From Micromonospora sp. NBRC 110009 (GTDB taxonomy: Bacteria > Actinomycetota > Actinomycetes > Mycobacteriales > Micromonosporaceae), in assembly GCF_030518795.1 (NCBI RefSeq), contig NZ_CP130427.1:2232001-2296000 (forward strand): 64,000 nucleotides of DNA, given 5' to 3'. A model generated the notes under the pieces. The model ran no database searches, had not been told where the DNA came from, and worked only from the letters and a program-made list of their open reading frames with translations. Made by a program: the position numbers and the translations under genes. Numbering within the stretch: the first letter of the stretch is position 1; each line of letters starts with the position of its first letter. This document shows, in pieces, positions 9,128-17,137 of this stretch.

Positions 9128-10147
9128 ATGGACGAAGGCATCCTGGACGAGGCGTACCAGCGGCTGCACCGCACCGGCCCGGAGTTCGAGGGCTGGCTCT
9201 CCAACCACGGACCCATGGCGGCGGAGGCACTGGTCCGGCACGGTCACGGCGCACGGGTGCACCGGTGGCTGGACGACTACCTGCGCCGGCTGGACGACCT
9301 GCCGCGCGGGCTGCGGCCGGTCGACGACTGGCGGGCCGTGCTCGGCGACCCGAAGCGGGCCGGCGACTGGCTCGCCCACTTCGACCGGGAGCTACGCGAA
9401 CACCCCTGGCAGGAGGTGCTGAGCACCTGGTGGCCGCGGCTGCTGCCGGGCATCGCGGCGGGGGCCACCCACGGGGTGATCCGGGTCGGGCACGCGGTGC
9501 GGGTGCTGCGTACCGACGGGGTGACCCCGGAGCGGCTCGCCGAGCTGGGCCAGGCACTCGGCTACTGGGCCGCTCGCTGGCAGCCGGTGCCCGGCGCCGG
9601 CCCACTCACCGGTCGCTCCGACGTGGCCGCGGCGCTCGCCGGGGTGCCGCGGATCCGCGAGCAGAGCGGCGGAATCCGGGAACGGCTGGGGCGGCTGCCG
9701 GACGTACCGGACTGGGCCGGCGCGGCGGCGGCGCTGCGACCGCCGGCCGACCCGGCGGAGGCCGAACGCACCCTCACCGAGCTGGTGTACCGCGCCGGCC
9801 TGGACTACCTCCGGTTCGGCCACGGCAACCCGGTCATGCTGGTGCACGCGGTGACCGCGCCGACCGCGGTGCTGCGTACCCTGCCGGCCCTGGACCCGGC
9901 GCTCTGGGCGCCGAGCGTCGCCGCGGCCTGGTCCGCCACGGCCGCCGTGACCTCGGTGTACGCCCCACCCACGCCGGCCGCCCCACCGGCAGTCACACCC
10001 GCAGGCCCGGCGGAGGTGTTCGCCCGGGCGGCCCGGCACGGTGACGAACACGTGGTGAAGCTGGCCGACGCGGTGCTGGACGCGCACGCGGCGACCGGCG
10101 ACGCGCGGGTGCTGGCGGCGGCCGACCACGCCCGCCGGCTCATCTGA
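9128..10147 (+). CDS. Questin-oxidase-like protein
   Basis: A 339-residue protein. The start region (LDEAYQRLHRTGPEFEGWLSN then HGPMAAEALVRHGH) and the repeated helical blocks WRAVLGDPKRAGDWLAHF, WQEVLSTWWPRLLPGI and GATHGVIRVGHAVR match the questin oxidase (DUF4243) family, best known for Baeyer-Villiger-type ring opening in fungal anthraquinone pathways. Several conserved histidines (HG in NHGPM, GATHG, VGH, and late HG in FGHGNPV and RHGDEH) fit the family. In actinobacteria the substrate is unknown and no polyketide genes are nearby. Start: ATG 9128 with GAGGA 7 bases upstream; a GTG/TTG extension to 9107 would include the ribosome site. It is divergent from the exported-protein pair. Confidence 0.8.
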   Translation: MDEGILDEAYQRLHRTGPEFEGWLSNHGPMAAEALVRHGHGARVHRWLDDYLRRLDDLPRGLRPVDDWRAVLGDPKRAGDWLAHFDRELREHPWQEVLSTWWPRLLPGIAAGATHGVIRVGHAVRVLRTDGVTPERLAELGQALGYWAARWQPVPGAGPLTGRSDVAAALAGVPRIREQSGGIRERLGRLPDVPDWAGAAAALRPPADPAEAERTLTELVYRAGLDYLRFGHGNPVMLVHAVTAPTAVLRTLPALDPALWAPSVAAAWSATAAVTSVYAPPTPAAPPAVTPAGPAEVFARAARHGDEHVVKLADAVLDAHAATGDARVLAAADHARRLI

Positions 10148-10209
10148 CCCCGGCCCGGGGACCGCGAAATTCCGCGCCGGCCCGCCGACCGGCGGCTAGC
10201 CTCGGCAGG

Positions 10210-10644
10210 ATGTGGCCCCGGATCGGTGGACTCCGCACCCTCGCCCTCGGTACGCCGGGCGAGATGCGCAGCAACCTCAACGCCCTCGTGCTGGCCGGCG
10301 TGAAGACCGCCACCGCCGGCCTGCTGACCGGCGAGTACGCCGCCGAGAACGAGGAGCTGGAGCATGTCGGTGAGCGGCTGGCCCTGGTCGACGACCACGA
10401 CAAGCTGATCGGCGTCGTCGTGGTCACCGGCGTCGAGGTGGTCCGCTTCGCCGACGTGCCCTGGGACTTCGCCCGCTCCGAAGGGGAGGGTGACCGGTCG
10501 ATCGAGGAGTGGCGCGAGGGCCATCGCCGCTACTGGCACCGCGAGGGCTTCCCGGTCGACGACGACACCCAGGTGGTCTGCATCCGGTTCCGCCTGGTCT
10601 CCGCCGGGGACGGCGGCATCGACACCGGCGACCTGGGCACCTGA
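10210..10644 (+). CDS. ASCH-domain protein
   Basis: A 144-residue protein with an ASCH (PUA-like) beta-barrel: TLALGTPGEMRSNLNALVLAG then VKTATAGLL, the characteristic G-x-K-x-x-T motif, followed by GERLALVDDHDKLIGVVVVT and VEVVRFADVPWDFARSEGEG. ASCH proteins bind or process RNA or modified nucleosides; some hydrolyse N4-acetylcytidine. The GVKTAT loop lysine is present but activity is not shown. The C-terminus ends with VVCIRFRLV, the last barrel strand. It is followed by a terminator hairpin shared with the convergent LLM oxidoreductase gene. Confidence 0.85.
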   Translation: MWPRIGGLRTLALGTPGEMRSNLNALVLAGVKTATAGLLTGEYAAENEELEHVGERLALVDDHDKLIGVVVVTGVEVVRFADVPWDFARSEGEGDRSIEEWREGHRRYWHREGFPVDDDTQVVCIRFRLVSAGDGGIDTGDLGT

Positions 10645-10651
10645 GGGGTGC

Positions 10652-10695
10652 GGAGGGGCCTCTTCCCACGCCTCCGCTGGCGCAGGGGCCCCTCC
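10652..10695. terminator. Bidirectional hairpin between convergent genes
   Basis: GGAGGGGCC (10652-10660) pairs with GGCCCCTCC (10687-10695) across a 26-base loop, between the stop codons of the ASCH gene and the LLM oxidoreductase. Its GGGGCCCCT core resembles the hairpin at 22561-22613. Confidence 0.55.
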
Positions 10696-10702
10696 TGACC
10701 GA

Positions 10703-11581
10703 TCAGGCGCGGCGCAGCTCCGGCAGGAGCGCCGCCGCCTCCGCCAGCACCGCCTCGTCGCCGGCATACCAGCTGCTGGCCCGGGGCCAGTGGGTCACCA
10801 CGTCGGTGAAGCCCAACCGGGCGGCCCGGTCGACCTGCTCGGCGAAGAAATCCACGCTGCTCAGCGAGAAGACCGGGGCCGAGTCCAGCGACAGGTAGCG
10901 GTCCAGGGTCGCCGGATCGCGCCCCGCCTGGTCGAGGGTCTGGTCCAGGCGGCCACTCAGCTCGACCACCGACGACCACCAGCTCTCCAGGTCGTCGCCA
11001 CCGAGCCCGGTGGTCACCCAGCCCTGGCCGAACCGGGCGACCAGCCGCATCGAGCGGGGCCCGTTCGCGGCCACCACGAACGGCACCCGGGGCTGCTGCA
11101 CACAGCCGGGATTGTTCCGGGCGTCCACCGCGGCGAACCACTCCCCGCGCCAGGTGGTGCCGTCCTCCCGGAGGATCAGGTCCAGCAGCTCGGTGAACTC
11201 GGCGAACCGGTCCACCCGCTGCCGGGGCGGCAGGGTCTCCCCGCCGAGCACGGCGGCGTCGAAGCCGATGCCACCCGCGCCGAGCCCCAGCAGCAGCCGG
11301 CCACCCGAGACGTCGTCCAGCGCGGTCACCTGCCGGGCGAACGCCGCCGGGTGCCGGAAGTTGGGCGACGCGACCAGCGTGCCGAGCCGGATCCGGGAGG
11401 TCACCGTGGCGGCGGCGGTCAGCGTCGTCATCGAGTCGAACCAGGGACCGTCGACCAGGTCCCGCCAACCCAGGTGGTCGTACGTCCAGGCGTGGTCGAA
11501 GCCCCACTCGTCGGCCTGCCGCCAGCGCCGCTGCGAGTCCGCCCAGCGTTGGTCGGGCAGGATCACGATGCCAATTCGCAT
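10703..11581 (-). CDS. LLM-class (F420 or flavin dependent) oxidoreductase
   Basis: A 292-residue TIM-barrel protein of the luciferase-like monooxygenase class: RIGIVILPDQRWADSQRRW at the start, AWTYDHLGW, IRLGTLVASPNFRHPAAFARQ and LDDVSGGRLLLGLGAGGIGFD, then the late VTHWPRASSWYAGD. The VTALDDVSGGR segment is typical of F420-dependent actinobacterial members, so F420 is the likely cofactor, but flavin cannot be excluded. The substrate is unknown. The start ATG 11581 has no strong ribosome site and sits 28 bases after the stop of the MerR-PP2C gene, which reads in the same direction, so co-transcription from that gene is likely. Confidence 0.85.
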   Translation of the reverse strand: MRIGIVILPDQRWADSQRRWRQADEWGFDHAWTYDHLGWRDLVDGPWFDSMTTLTAAATVTSRIRLGTLVASPNFRHPAAFARQVTALDDVSGGRLLLGLGAGGIGFDAAVLGGETLPPRQRVDRFAEFTELLDLILREDGTTWRGEWFAAVDARNNPGCVQQPRVPFVVAANGPRSMRLVARFGQGWVTTGLGGDDLESWWSSVVELSGRLDQTLDQAGRDPATLDRYLSLDSAPVFSLSSVDFFAEQVDRAARLGFTDVVTHWPRASSWYAGDEAVLAEAAALLPELRRA

Positions 11582-11609
11582 GATCGCCAGGGTACGGTCC
11601 CGCCCGGGG

Positions 11610-12665
11610 CTACGCCGCCACCACGTCGGCGACGACGCAGCCGACGTTGTCCGGCGCCCCCTCGGCGTACGCGAGGTCGACCAGGCGCGCGACGGCGGTC
11701 TCCGGGTCGTCGGCCCCGGCCAGCGCGGTGCGCAGCGCGTCCGGCCCGACCAGGGCGGAGAGCCCGTCGGAGCAGAGCAGGTACCGGTCGCCGGCGAGAG
11801 CGGTCCGCAGCGCCAGGTCCGCCTCGACCTGGGCACCGGCCCCGAGCGCCCGCGACAGCAGGGCCCGCTGCGGGTGCGCGGCGGCCTCGGCCGGGGTCAG
11901 CCGGCCCTGGTCGACCTGCGACTGCACGTACGTGTGGTCCTGGGTCAGCCGGAACAGTTCACCCCCGCGCAGCAGGTACGCCCGGGTGTCCCCGACGTGC
12001 ACCAGCGCCAGCCGGGTGCCGCGCCGCAGGATGGCGGTGAGCGTGCTGACCGGCTGGTGCTCGTCGGTCGCGTGGGCGCGGACCGTCCGGTCGGCCGCCG
12101 CCACCGCCTCGGCCAGCGTGGCGAGCAGTTGGGCGGCCGGCGCGTCGGCCAGCTCCAGCGGGCGGAGCGCGTCCACGGCGGCGGTGCTGGCGGCGGCACC
12201 GCCGGGACCACGCATGCCGTCCGCCACGGCGAGCAGGGTGTCGCTGGCGTACGCGCTGTCCTCGTTCGAGTCGCGGACGGCGCCGGTCTCGCACCGGACG
12301 GCGTACCGGAAGATGGTGTCGGACATGGTGCTGCCCCTTTCGGAGAGCTGGTCGACGAGGAGCGCGACGACGCGTCCGCGGGCCGCCGTGTCGGCGCTGA
12401 CCCGCCGCCACCACGCGTCGACCGCCTCGGCCGCCGCCGCCGGGGCCAGCCCGCAGACGGCCCGGATCTCGGCCAGCGGCATCCCGGCCCGGCGCAGGGT
12501 GGCGATCAGCCGGGCGCGGTCGAGCTGCGCCGGCCGGTAGTAGCGGTAGCCCGAGTGCGGGTCGACGGCGGCGGGCGGCAGCAGCCCCAGCTCGTCGTAG
12601 AGCCGCAACGCCTTCGGCGTCAGTCGCGCCGCTCGGGCGAACGCCCCGATGGTCAGCAACTCCAC
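11610..12665 (-). CDS. MerR DNA-binding domain fused to a PP2C protein phosphatase
   Basis: A 351-residue fusion. Residues 1-70 form a MerR winged helix (LLTIGAFARAARLTPKALR, YDELGLLPPAAVD, GYRYYRPAQLDRARLI). A short helical piece (about 70-115) leads into a full PP2C phosphatase from about 118: DSNEDSAY, LLAVADGMRGPGG, LVHVGDTRAYLLRGGEL, HPQRALLSRALG, YLLCSDGLSALV and PDNVGCVVADV. All the metal-binding aspartates of PP2C (NED, ADGM, SDG, PDN) are present. The phosphatase replaces the usual MerR ligand domain. Start: GTG 12665 is 7 bases after GAGGAGGA; the GTG at 12671 is too close. A MerR-type dyad lies 52 bases upstream. Confidence 0.85.
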   Translation of the reverse strand: MELLTIGAFARAARLTPKALRLYDELGLLPPAAVDPHSGYRYYRPAQLDRARLIATLRRAGMPLAEIRAVCGLAPAAAAEAVDAWWRRVSADTAARGRVVALLVDQLSERGSTMSDTIFRYAVRCETGAVRDSNEDSAYASDTLLAVADGMRGPGGAAASTAAVDALRPLELADAPAAQLLATLAEAVAAADRTVRAHATDEHQPVSTLTAILRRGTRLALVHVGDTRAYLLRGGELFRLTQDHTYVQSQVDQGRLTPAEAAAHPQRALLSRALGAGAQVEADLALRTALAGDRYLLCSDGLSALVGPDALRTALAGADDPETAVARLVDLAYAEGAPDNVGCVVADVVAA

Positions 12666-12716
12666 GGACACATCCTCCTCGTGCCGGTCACGGCGACCGG
12701 CACGGACCACGCTGGG

Positions 12717-12741
12717 CCTTGCCGCAGGGGCAGGGTCAAGG
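12717..12741 (-). promoter_or_regulatory. MerR-type operator/promoter dyad upstream of the MerR-PP2C gene
   Basis: On the minus strand the element begins CCTTGACCCTGCCCC and ends GCGGCAAGG, a 25-bp imperfect dyad with CCTTG/CAAGG arms that closely resembles CueR/MerR operators. A TTGACC -35 (12734-12739) lies in one arm and a 19-base spacing leads to a weak -10, the stretched spacing typical of MerR promoters. It probably serves autoregulation of the downstream gene. Confidence 0.5.
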
Positions 12742-12774
12742 CGCATCCGCTCGGGGAGTGGCGACCGCTGGTCG

Positions 12775-13335
12775 TCAGCGCCGACCGAGCTTGGCCAGCA
12801 TCCGGAGGAGGTGCGGCTCGACCGTCCCCGGCCCGGCGTCGGCCACCTCCCGGGGCGTCCACCAGCGGGCGCCCCGGAACTCGCCGGGGTCGGGCGCCAG
12901 CTGCTGGTCCCGGCTGCCGCTGAGCACGTACCAGAGGCTGACGTCGGTGTGCCGGTCCGCCGGCGCACCGACCGTCCCGGTGACCGTGACGAACGCCGGG
13001 TGCTCGCCGAAGAGCGGCGAGAAGGCGGCCGGCACGCACAGCTCCTCCACCACCTCCCGGCGTACGGTCGCCGTCGGGTGCTCGCCCGGCTCGACGTGGC
13101 CGCCGGTCGGCAGCCACATCCCCGCCTTACGGTGGTCCACCAGCAGCACCGCACCGTCCGTCTCGTCGTGCAGCAGGAAGTACGCGACCAGGTGCGGCGA
13201 GGGCGTGCGGGGCTTCTCCCGGCGGAAGATGTCCGTCGTCGCGGCCAGCCAGGCCAGGGTCTCGGCGCGGTGCCGCGCCTCCAGCTCGTCCCCCGGGGTC
13301 AGCGCCTCGACCAGCGCCCGGATCTCGTCCCGCAC
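12775..13335 (-). CDS. NUDIX hydrolase
   Basis: A 186-residue protein. The Nudix box is GHVEPGEHPTATVRREVVEE followed by L, matching G-x5-E-x7-R-E-x2-E-E-x-G/L closely, at about residues 85-107. Before it, LVAYFLLHDETDGAVLLVDH and KAGMWLPTGG form the strands of the fold. The N-terminal helix (IRALVEALTPGDELEARHRAETLAWL) with FRREKPRTPSPHLVAYF is like the group of actinobacterial Nudix proteins with unassigned nucleotide substrate. Start: GTG 13335; the frame stays open upstream to 13596, but that part has no family resemblance and overlaps the LysR remnant. Confidence 0.85.
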   Translation of the reverse strand: MRDEIRALVEALTPGDELEARHRAETLAWLAATTDIFRREKPRTPSPHLVAYFLLHDETDGAVLLVDHRKAGMWLPTGGHVEPGEHPTATVRREVVEELCVPAAFSPLFGEHPAFVTVTGTVGAPADRHTDVSLWYVLSGSRDQQLAPDPGEFRGARWWTPREVADAGPGTVEPHLLRMLAKLGRR

Positions 13336-13367
13336 GCCCTGCAGCCTGCCAGCCGGGACCGACAGTC

Positions 13368-13574
13368 TCAGCTGACCGGGTCGCTGGCGTCGACCGTGGC
13401 GCGGACGAACTCGCGTACCCGGGCGGTGGTGTTGCTCGCCAGCCACACCGGCCCGCGGAGGATCGGCGGCGCGTCGCGGATCGGCACGTACGCCAGGTCG
13501 GGTCGGGGATGGTAGCGCCGGGTCTCCTCGCCCACCGGCAGCACGCCCCGGCCCATCGCCACCAGGGACAGCAT
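13368..13574 (-). pseudogene. Remnant: C-terminal end of a LysR-type regulator
   Basis: The 68-residue frame reads SLVAMGRGVLPVGEETRRYH, then YVPIRDAPPILRGPVWLAS and TTARVREFVRA. This is the last part of a LysR substrate-binding domain (the block with RDAPP and the final ARVR helix). The DNA-binding domain and most of the ligand domain are absent; the matching frame ends abruptly at about 13575, where a VOC-family remnant in the opposite direction begins. It is a deletion remnant, not a working gene. Confidence 0.6.
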
Positions 13575-13579
13575 CCCGG

Positions 13580-13666
13580 GGCAGCGCCACCTCCATCTAC
13601 GTACGCGACCCGGACGGCAACACCGTCGAGCTGCGCTGGTACCCGGACCCCGCGTCCGGCGCCTGA
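13580..13666 (+). pseudogene. Remnant: C-terminal end of a VOC (glyoxalase-type) protein
   Basis: From 13580 the frame reads GSATSIYVRDPDGNTVELRW and a short tail to the TGA at 13664-13666. YVRDPDGNTVEL is the last metal-ligand (Glu) strand of vicinal-oxygen-chelate proteins. No upstream start or remaining domain exists, because the sequence changes into the LysR remnant at about 13575. Confidence 0.6.
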
Positions 13667-13725
13667 TCCTGTGGGGGCGTGCCCGCCCGGTCGGCGGGCT
13701 TCCCCGGCGTTGCTAGCGTGGCGCG

Positions 13726-14238
13726 ATGCCCGAACTCCAGCGGCTCGACGTCCGCCACACTCCCGCGCTGCTCCGCTTCGAGCAGGAGAACCGGGCCTAC
13801 TTCGCTCGGTCCGTGCCGGACCGGGGGGACGACTACTTCGCGGAGTTCGACGCCCGGCTCGCGGCCCTGCTCGCGGAGCAGGCCACCGGCCAGTGCCGGT
13901 TCCACGTGCTGGTCGACGACGACGGATCCGTGCTGGGCCGGTTCAACCTGGTCGACGTGACCGACGGCAGCGCCGAGCTGGGCTACCGGGTGGCCGAGCG
14001 GGCGACCGGGCGGGGCCTGGCCCGGGAGGGTGTGCGCCGCGTCTGCGAGCTGGCCCGGGACGCGTACGGGCTGCGTCAACTGGTCGCGTCGGCGACGCTG
14101 GCGAACCCGGCCTCGCTCGCGGTGCTGCGGCGGACCGGGTTCGTCCCGGTCGGGGAGGTGCTGCTCAACGGGAAGCCCGGCCTCCGGCACGTCCGCGACC
14201 TGGCGGACGGGAGCGGCGAGGGCCCCGACCCGGACTGA
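13726..14238 (+). CDS. GNAT-family N-acetyltransferase (RimJ/RimL type)
   Basis: A 170-residue acetyltransferase. VLGRFNLVDVTDGSAELGYRV is the central strand pair, ERATGRGLAREGVRRVCELA carries the acetyl-CoA pyrophosphate loop (R-x-x-G-x-G/A type) and ASATLANPASLAVLRRTGFV is the C-terminal block shared by RimJ/RimL proteins. The acceptor (ribosomal protein N-terminus, antibiotic or small amine) cannot be told. ATG 13726 follows a short leader with a possible TAGCGTG -10 at 13712-13718, so it may be nearly leaderless. It begins 59 bases after the VOC remnant. Confidence 0.85.
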   Translation: MPELQRLDVRHTPALLRFEQENRAYFARSVPDRGDDYFAEFDARLAALLAEQATGQCRFHVLVDDDGSVLGRFNLVDVTDGSAELGYRVAERATGRGLAREGVRRVCELARDAYGLRQLVASATLANPASLAVLRRTGFVPVGEVLLNGKPGLRHVRDLADGSGEGPDPD

Positions 14239-14297
14239 CGTCGATCGAAAGGTCATGGCCGCGGCGATCCTGGGCCAGGAGCCAGGACGGTCGGGCG

Positions 14298-14825
14298 TCA
14301 GTAGACGACGCGGTACCAGTGCGCCGTCTCGCCGGTGATCGGCGCCAACCGGATGGTGGCGCCGCCCGGGTGGTCGAACATGCGTACCCCGTCTCCGAGC
14401 AGCACCGGCGCGAAGAACATCAGGATCTCATCGAGCAGCCCCGCCTCAATGCACTCCTTGGCCACGTTCGCGCCGAGGACGTTCACGTACCTGTCACCGG
14501 CGGCCTCCTTGGCCTGCGCGACCGCGCGGTGCAAGTCATCGACGAAGGTGATGCCCGCGACTGGCTCGGCCGGCGGCTGACGGGTGAGTACGAACACCGG
14601 CCCGTGGTACTGGCCACCGAACGCGCCCTCGCGGTCGGTGCCCCGGTTCGGGTCGTCGCCGCCGAAGGTGCGGTTGCCGACGAGGATCGCGCCGACGTCG
14701 GCGAGCAGGCGCTCGGCCGTCGGGTTCTCGCCCCCGAGGTGCTCGGTCAGCCAGGACATGTCGCCGCCCGGACCGGCGAGGTAGCCGTCGAGTGACGCCG
14801 TCGCGGAGTACAGCAGCTTGGCCAT
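14298..14825 (-). CDS. Dihydrofolate-reductase-fold (RibD C-terminal) protein
   Basis: A 175-residue protein with the RibD-C/DHFR-like layout: MAKLLYSATASLDGYLAGPG, then AILVGNRTFGGDDPNR, GPVFVLTRQPPAEPV, VNVLGANVAKECIEAGLLDE and FFAPVLLGDGVRMFDH. The GANVAKE glycine-rich turn binds the NADPH phosphates in this family. Members of this stand-alone group are frequent in actinobacteria without known substrate; true folate reduction is unlikely. Start: ATG 14825 after AAGGAG; the earlier in-frame GTG at 14840 would include the ribosome site. A perfect 12-bp palindrome lies just upstream. Confidence 0.85.
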   Translation of the reverse strand: MAKLLYSATASLDGYLAGPGGDMSWLTEHLGGENPTAERLLADVGAILVGNRTFGGDDPNRGTDREGAFGGQYHGPVFVLTRQPPAEPVAGITFVDDLHRAVAQAKEAAGDRYVNVLGANVAKECIEAGLLDEILMFFAPVLLGDGVRMFDHPGGATIRLAPITGETAHWYRVVY

Positions 14826-14835
14826 GACTCTCCTT

Positions 14836-14847
14836 ACCACCGGTGGT
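14836..14847. promoter_or_regulatory. Perfect 12-bp palindrome before the DHFR-fold gene
   Basis: ACCACCGGTGGT is a perfect palindrome 11 bases upstream of the start codon, directly before the ribosome binding site. A bound protein there would block transcription or translation. The regulator is unknown, and short GC-rich palindromes arise by chance in such genomes. Confidence 0.3.
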
Positions 14848-15029
14848 CGGGTTCGGTAGACCGCCGGTGGCCGGAAATGTCATCGGCACCGTCCGGCAGA
14901 GTCCGTCTCCGTCGTCACCCAGCGGATCGACATACACTGTTGCCATCCGGCGGGGACTGTCCTGCTCGCCGTGAGTAGCTGAGAGCGTCCTGACAGGAGA
15001 CCGAAGCCCGGTTATCGAACGGGGACACC

Positions 15030-15857
15030 ATGACGGATTCAGGCACGTCCGACGCCCTCGTCAACTCCACCCGCCTCGGTGATGCCACTCCCGACGCCCT
15101 CCGCCGCTCCGTCGGGACGCGGGCGCGCCGGTTCCTGCTCGCGATCACCCTGCTGCTGGGACTACTGGCCGCCGTAGGGCTTGCGCTGGCCGGGCCGTCT
15201 GGTGATCGTACTTTCGCCAAGCTTTCCGACCCGGTGCAGAGCCTGATGTCCGTCATCGTGCCGGCCTTCGGCATCCTGCTCGCCCGGGACCTGAGGCCGG
15301 CATCCGGGGCCGCCCGCTACACCCCCACCCTGCTGGCCGCGACCGTGCTCGCCGCCCTCGTGGGCCTCTTCGGCTTCCTCGTGTGCGCCGCAGCGCTCAT
15401 GGCGACCGCGTCGAGTGCGCAGGACCCCTGGCGGCACGTGGGAACCATCGCGATAGGCGGTGTCCTGGTCCAGGTTGTGGCCCAGCTTGTGGGCACCGGG
15501 CTCGGCCTGCTGTTGCGGCGTCCCGCCATCGCTTTCATCGCCAGCATCGTCCTGCCGCTCGGCCTGTGGTTCCTGCTGGGTGCCGTCGACGTTCTCCGGC
15601 CGGCCCAAGCCTTGACCCCGTACTCCTCCGCCCGGCATCTGCTCTCGGGTCAGATGAGTGCACTGAACTGGGTCCAGTGGCTCGCCGTCCTGCTCATCTG
15701 GGGTGTGGGTCTGAACACCCTCGGCGCCGCGCGGCTGCGGCAGCGCAACCATGACGTCGATCTTGCACCAGCCCTCGGCGAGCAGAGCCCGTCCTCAGGG
15801 GTTCAGTCAGGGACTTGTCCTCCGACGCCTGATGCGCGGCGCTCGTCCGCCAACTGA
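15030..15857 (+). CDS. Polytopic membrane protein, ABC-2 permease-like
   Basis: A 275-residue membrane protein of unrecognised family. After a polar N-terminus (1-33) there are about six hydrophobic segments: FLLAITLLLGLLAAVGLALAG, a segment near LMSVIVPAFGILLA, TLLAATVLAALVGLFGFLVC, TIAIGGVLVQVVAQLVGTGL, AFIASIVLPLGLWFLLGAVD and WLAVLLIWGVGLNTLGAARL. Number and spacing recall ABC-2 type permeases, but no ATPase gene is next to it. The C-terminus (about 235-275) is polar and cytoplasmic. ATG 15030 has GGGGA five bases upstream. Confidence 0.7.
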   Translation: MTDSGTSDALVNSTRLGDATPDALRRSVGTRARRFLLAITLLLGLLAAVGLALAGPSGDRTFAKLSDPVQSLMSVIVPAFGILLARDLRPASGAARYTPTLLAATVLAALVGLFGFLVCAAALMATASSAQDPWRHVGTIAIGGVLVQVVAQLVGTGLGLLLRRPAIAFIASIVLPLGLWFLLGAVDVLRPAQALTPYSSARHLLSGQMSALNWVQWLAVLLIWGVGLNTLGAARLRQRNHDVDLAPALGEQSPSSGVQSGTCPPTPDARRSSAN

Positions 15858-15911
15858 TGCGCAACAGATCGGCGCGCGGAACGCGGCGTGAGAGTGCACT
15901 GTGCCAACCGA

Positions 15912-16511
15912 TCAAGGCAGCGGAATTGAGCCCCCGGAGGACGGCCGCCAATCCCGCCTGATCAACCCGAACACCCACGAGTCCGATACCTCGCCGTTCA
16001 CGACGCAGTCTTCCCGCAGTGTCCCTTCACGCAGGAATCCGATCTTCTCCAGTACGCGGGCAGATGCCACGTTGCGCGTGTCGGTCTCGGCCTGGACTCG
16101 ATTCAGGTCCAGCGTGTCGAATGCCCACTGCAGCAAGGCGCGCGCGGCCTCCGTCGCGTAGCCGTGACCCCATGCCGCATCGTCGAGGCAGTAGCCCAAC
16201 GACGCGCTGCGGTAGTCCGGGTTCCACCGGGTCAGGCTGCACCAGCCAATGAAGGCCCCGTCGGAAACACGGTCCATGGCCAGCCGCGCCCCGGTGCCTT
16301 CGTCCGCCATCTGCCGGCAGGCCGCGATGAAGCGCTCGGCCCGCGCACGTTCGCTCCACGGCGGCGCGTCCCAATAGCGCAGCACGTAGGCGCTGCTGTG
16401 CAGCGCGAAGAGGGCGTCCGCGTCCGCGTCGGTGAAGGGGCGCAGTCGCAGGCGAGCGGTGTGCAGTGTGGGGGTAGGCAGTGTGAAGGTGGGCAGGGAC
16501 ATGCGTGCCAT
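15912..16511 (-). CDS. GNAT-family N-acetyltransferase (RimJ/RimL type)
   Basis: A 199-residue acetyltransferase: TARLRLRPFTDADADALFAL (the usual RimJ/RimL opening), WSERARAERFIAAC, GAFIGWCSLTRWNPDYRSAS, LDDAAWGHGYATEAARALLQ (acetyl-CoA loop GHGYA) and ETDTRNVASARVLEKIGFLR. It is distinct from the acetyltransferase at 13.7 kb. The acceptor is unknown. ATG 16511 has GAGG four bases upstream, better than the internal ATG at 16502. It converges with the membrane protein gene; no terminator hairpin stands out between them. Confidence 0.9.
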   Translation of the reverse strand: MARMSLPTFTLPTPTLHTARLRLRPFTDADADALFALHSSAYVLRYWDAPPWSERARAERFIAACRQMADEGTGARLAMDRVSDGAFIGWCSLTRWNPDYRSASLGYCLDDAAWGHGYATEAARALLQWAFDTLDLNRVQAETDTRNVASARVLEKIGFLREGTLREDCVVNGEVSDSWVFGLIRRDWRPSSGGSIPLP

Positions 16512-16669
16512 CTTGCCTCGTCATGCGGAGCGGCCAGACAACCGAACACGCGATACCGGTCCTCATACCCCGGTTCTCAAAGGGCGGGCGGAAGAATGCC
16601 CTCCCATCGGCAGGTCCGGTTGCTCACCCACGGGTGGCGCTCCGATGATCTTTACAGGGCCCGGAAGCC

Positions 16670-16960
16670 GTGCGACCGTCTGCCCGTGCTCTCCAGCGCC
16701 TTCAGCAACTCCGCAAAAACGCATCGCCGCAGGTTCCCCTCGGCGCCCTCGGAGTTCTCGTCCTTGTGTTCGCCCTCGGAAATCTCGTCTTGCGAGTGTG
16801 GGCCGAGCGCCGGCTGCGAGCAGGTGGAACTCTTGCGGGCCCATTCCGAATGCTTCGCCTGTTCGTCGACCACCCGAAGCTCTTCCTCGGCGCGCTGGGC
16901 GCGCAGGCCACAGTCGGCATCCTGCTATTAATCACCGCGGTCTTCGCATTTGATCGTTGA
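16670..16960 (+). CDS. Small membrane protein, unknown function
   Basis: A 96-residue frame from GTG 16670. It has an amphipathic start (ALQRLQQLRKNASPQ), a first hydrophobic segment (PLGALGVLVLVFALGNLVLR), a basic loop with FRMLRLFVDHPKLF, and a second segment (ALGAQATVGILLLITAVFAF) ending in DR. Two transmembrane helices with both ends cytoplasmic is the likely topology. I do not recognise a family. The ribosome site (GGAAG, 2 bases before the start) is too close, so the start may be internal. Antisense frames in the same place lack this hydrophobic pattern. Confidence 0.5.
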   Translation: MRPSARALQRLQQLRKNASPQVPLGALGVLVLVFALGNLVLRVWAERRLRAGGTLAGPFRMLRLFVDHPKLFLGALGAQATVGILLLITAVFAFDR

Positions 16961-17137
16961 ACGGTCAGCCCTCCACGACGATCGGCTACGGCAGGGCCAA
17001 GAAGTCGTCCGGCGCGCGGCCAGCGGGACGGATGAGCCGGGCAGCAAGAAGGGCGAGAAGCGGCCAGCGGCCGGGGATTGCCAGGGCTAATGGGACGCTA
17101 ATGCCACGCCGCGTGATTGCGGATCTTGGAACGTCGA

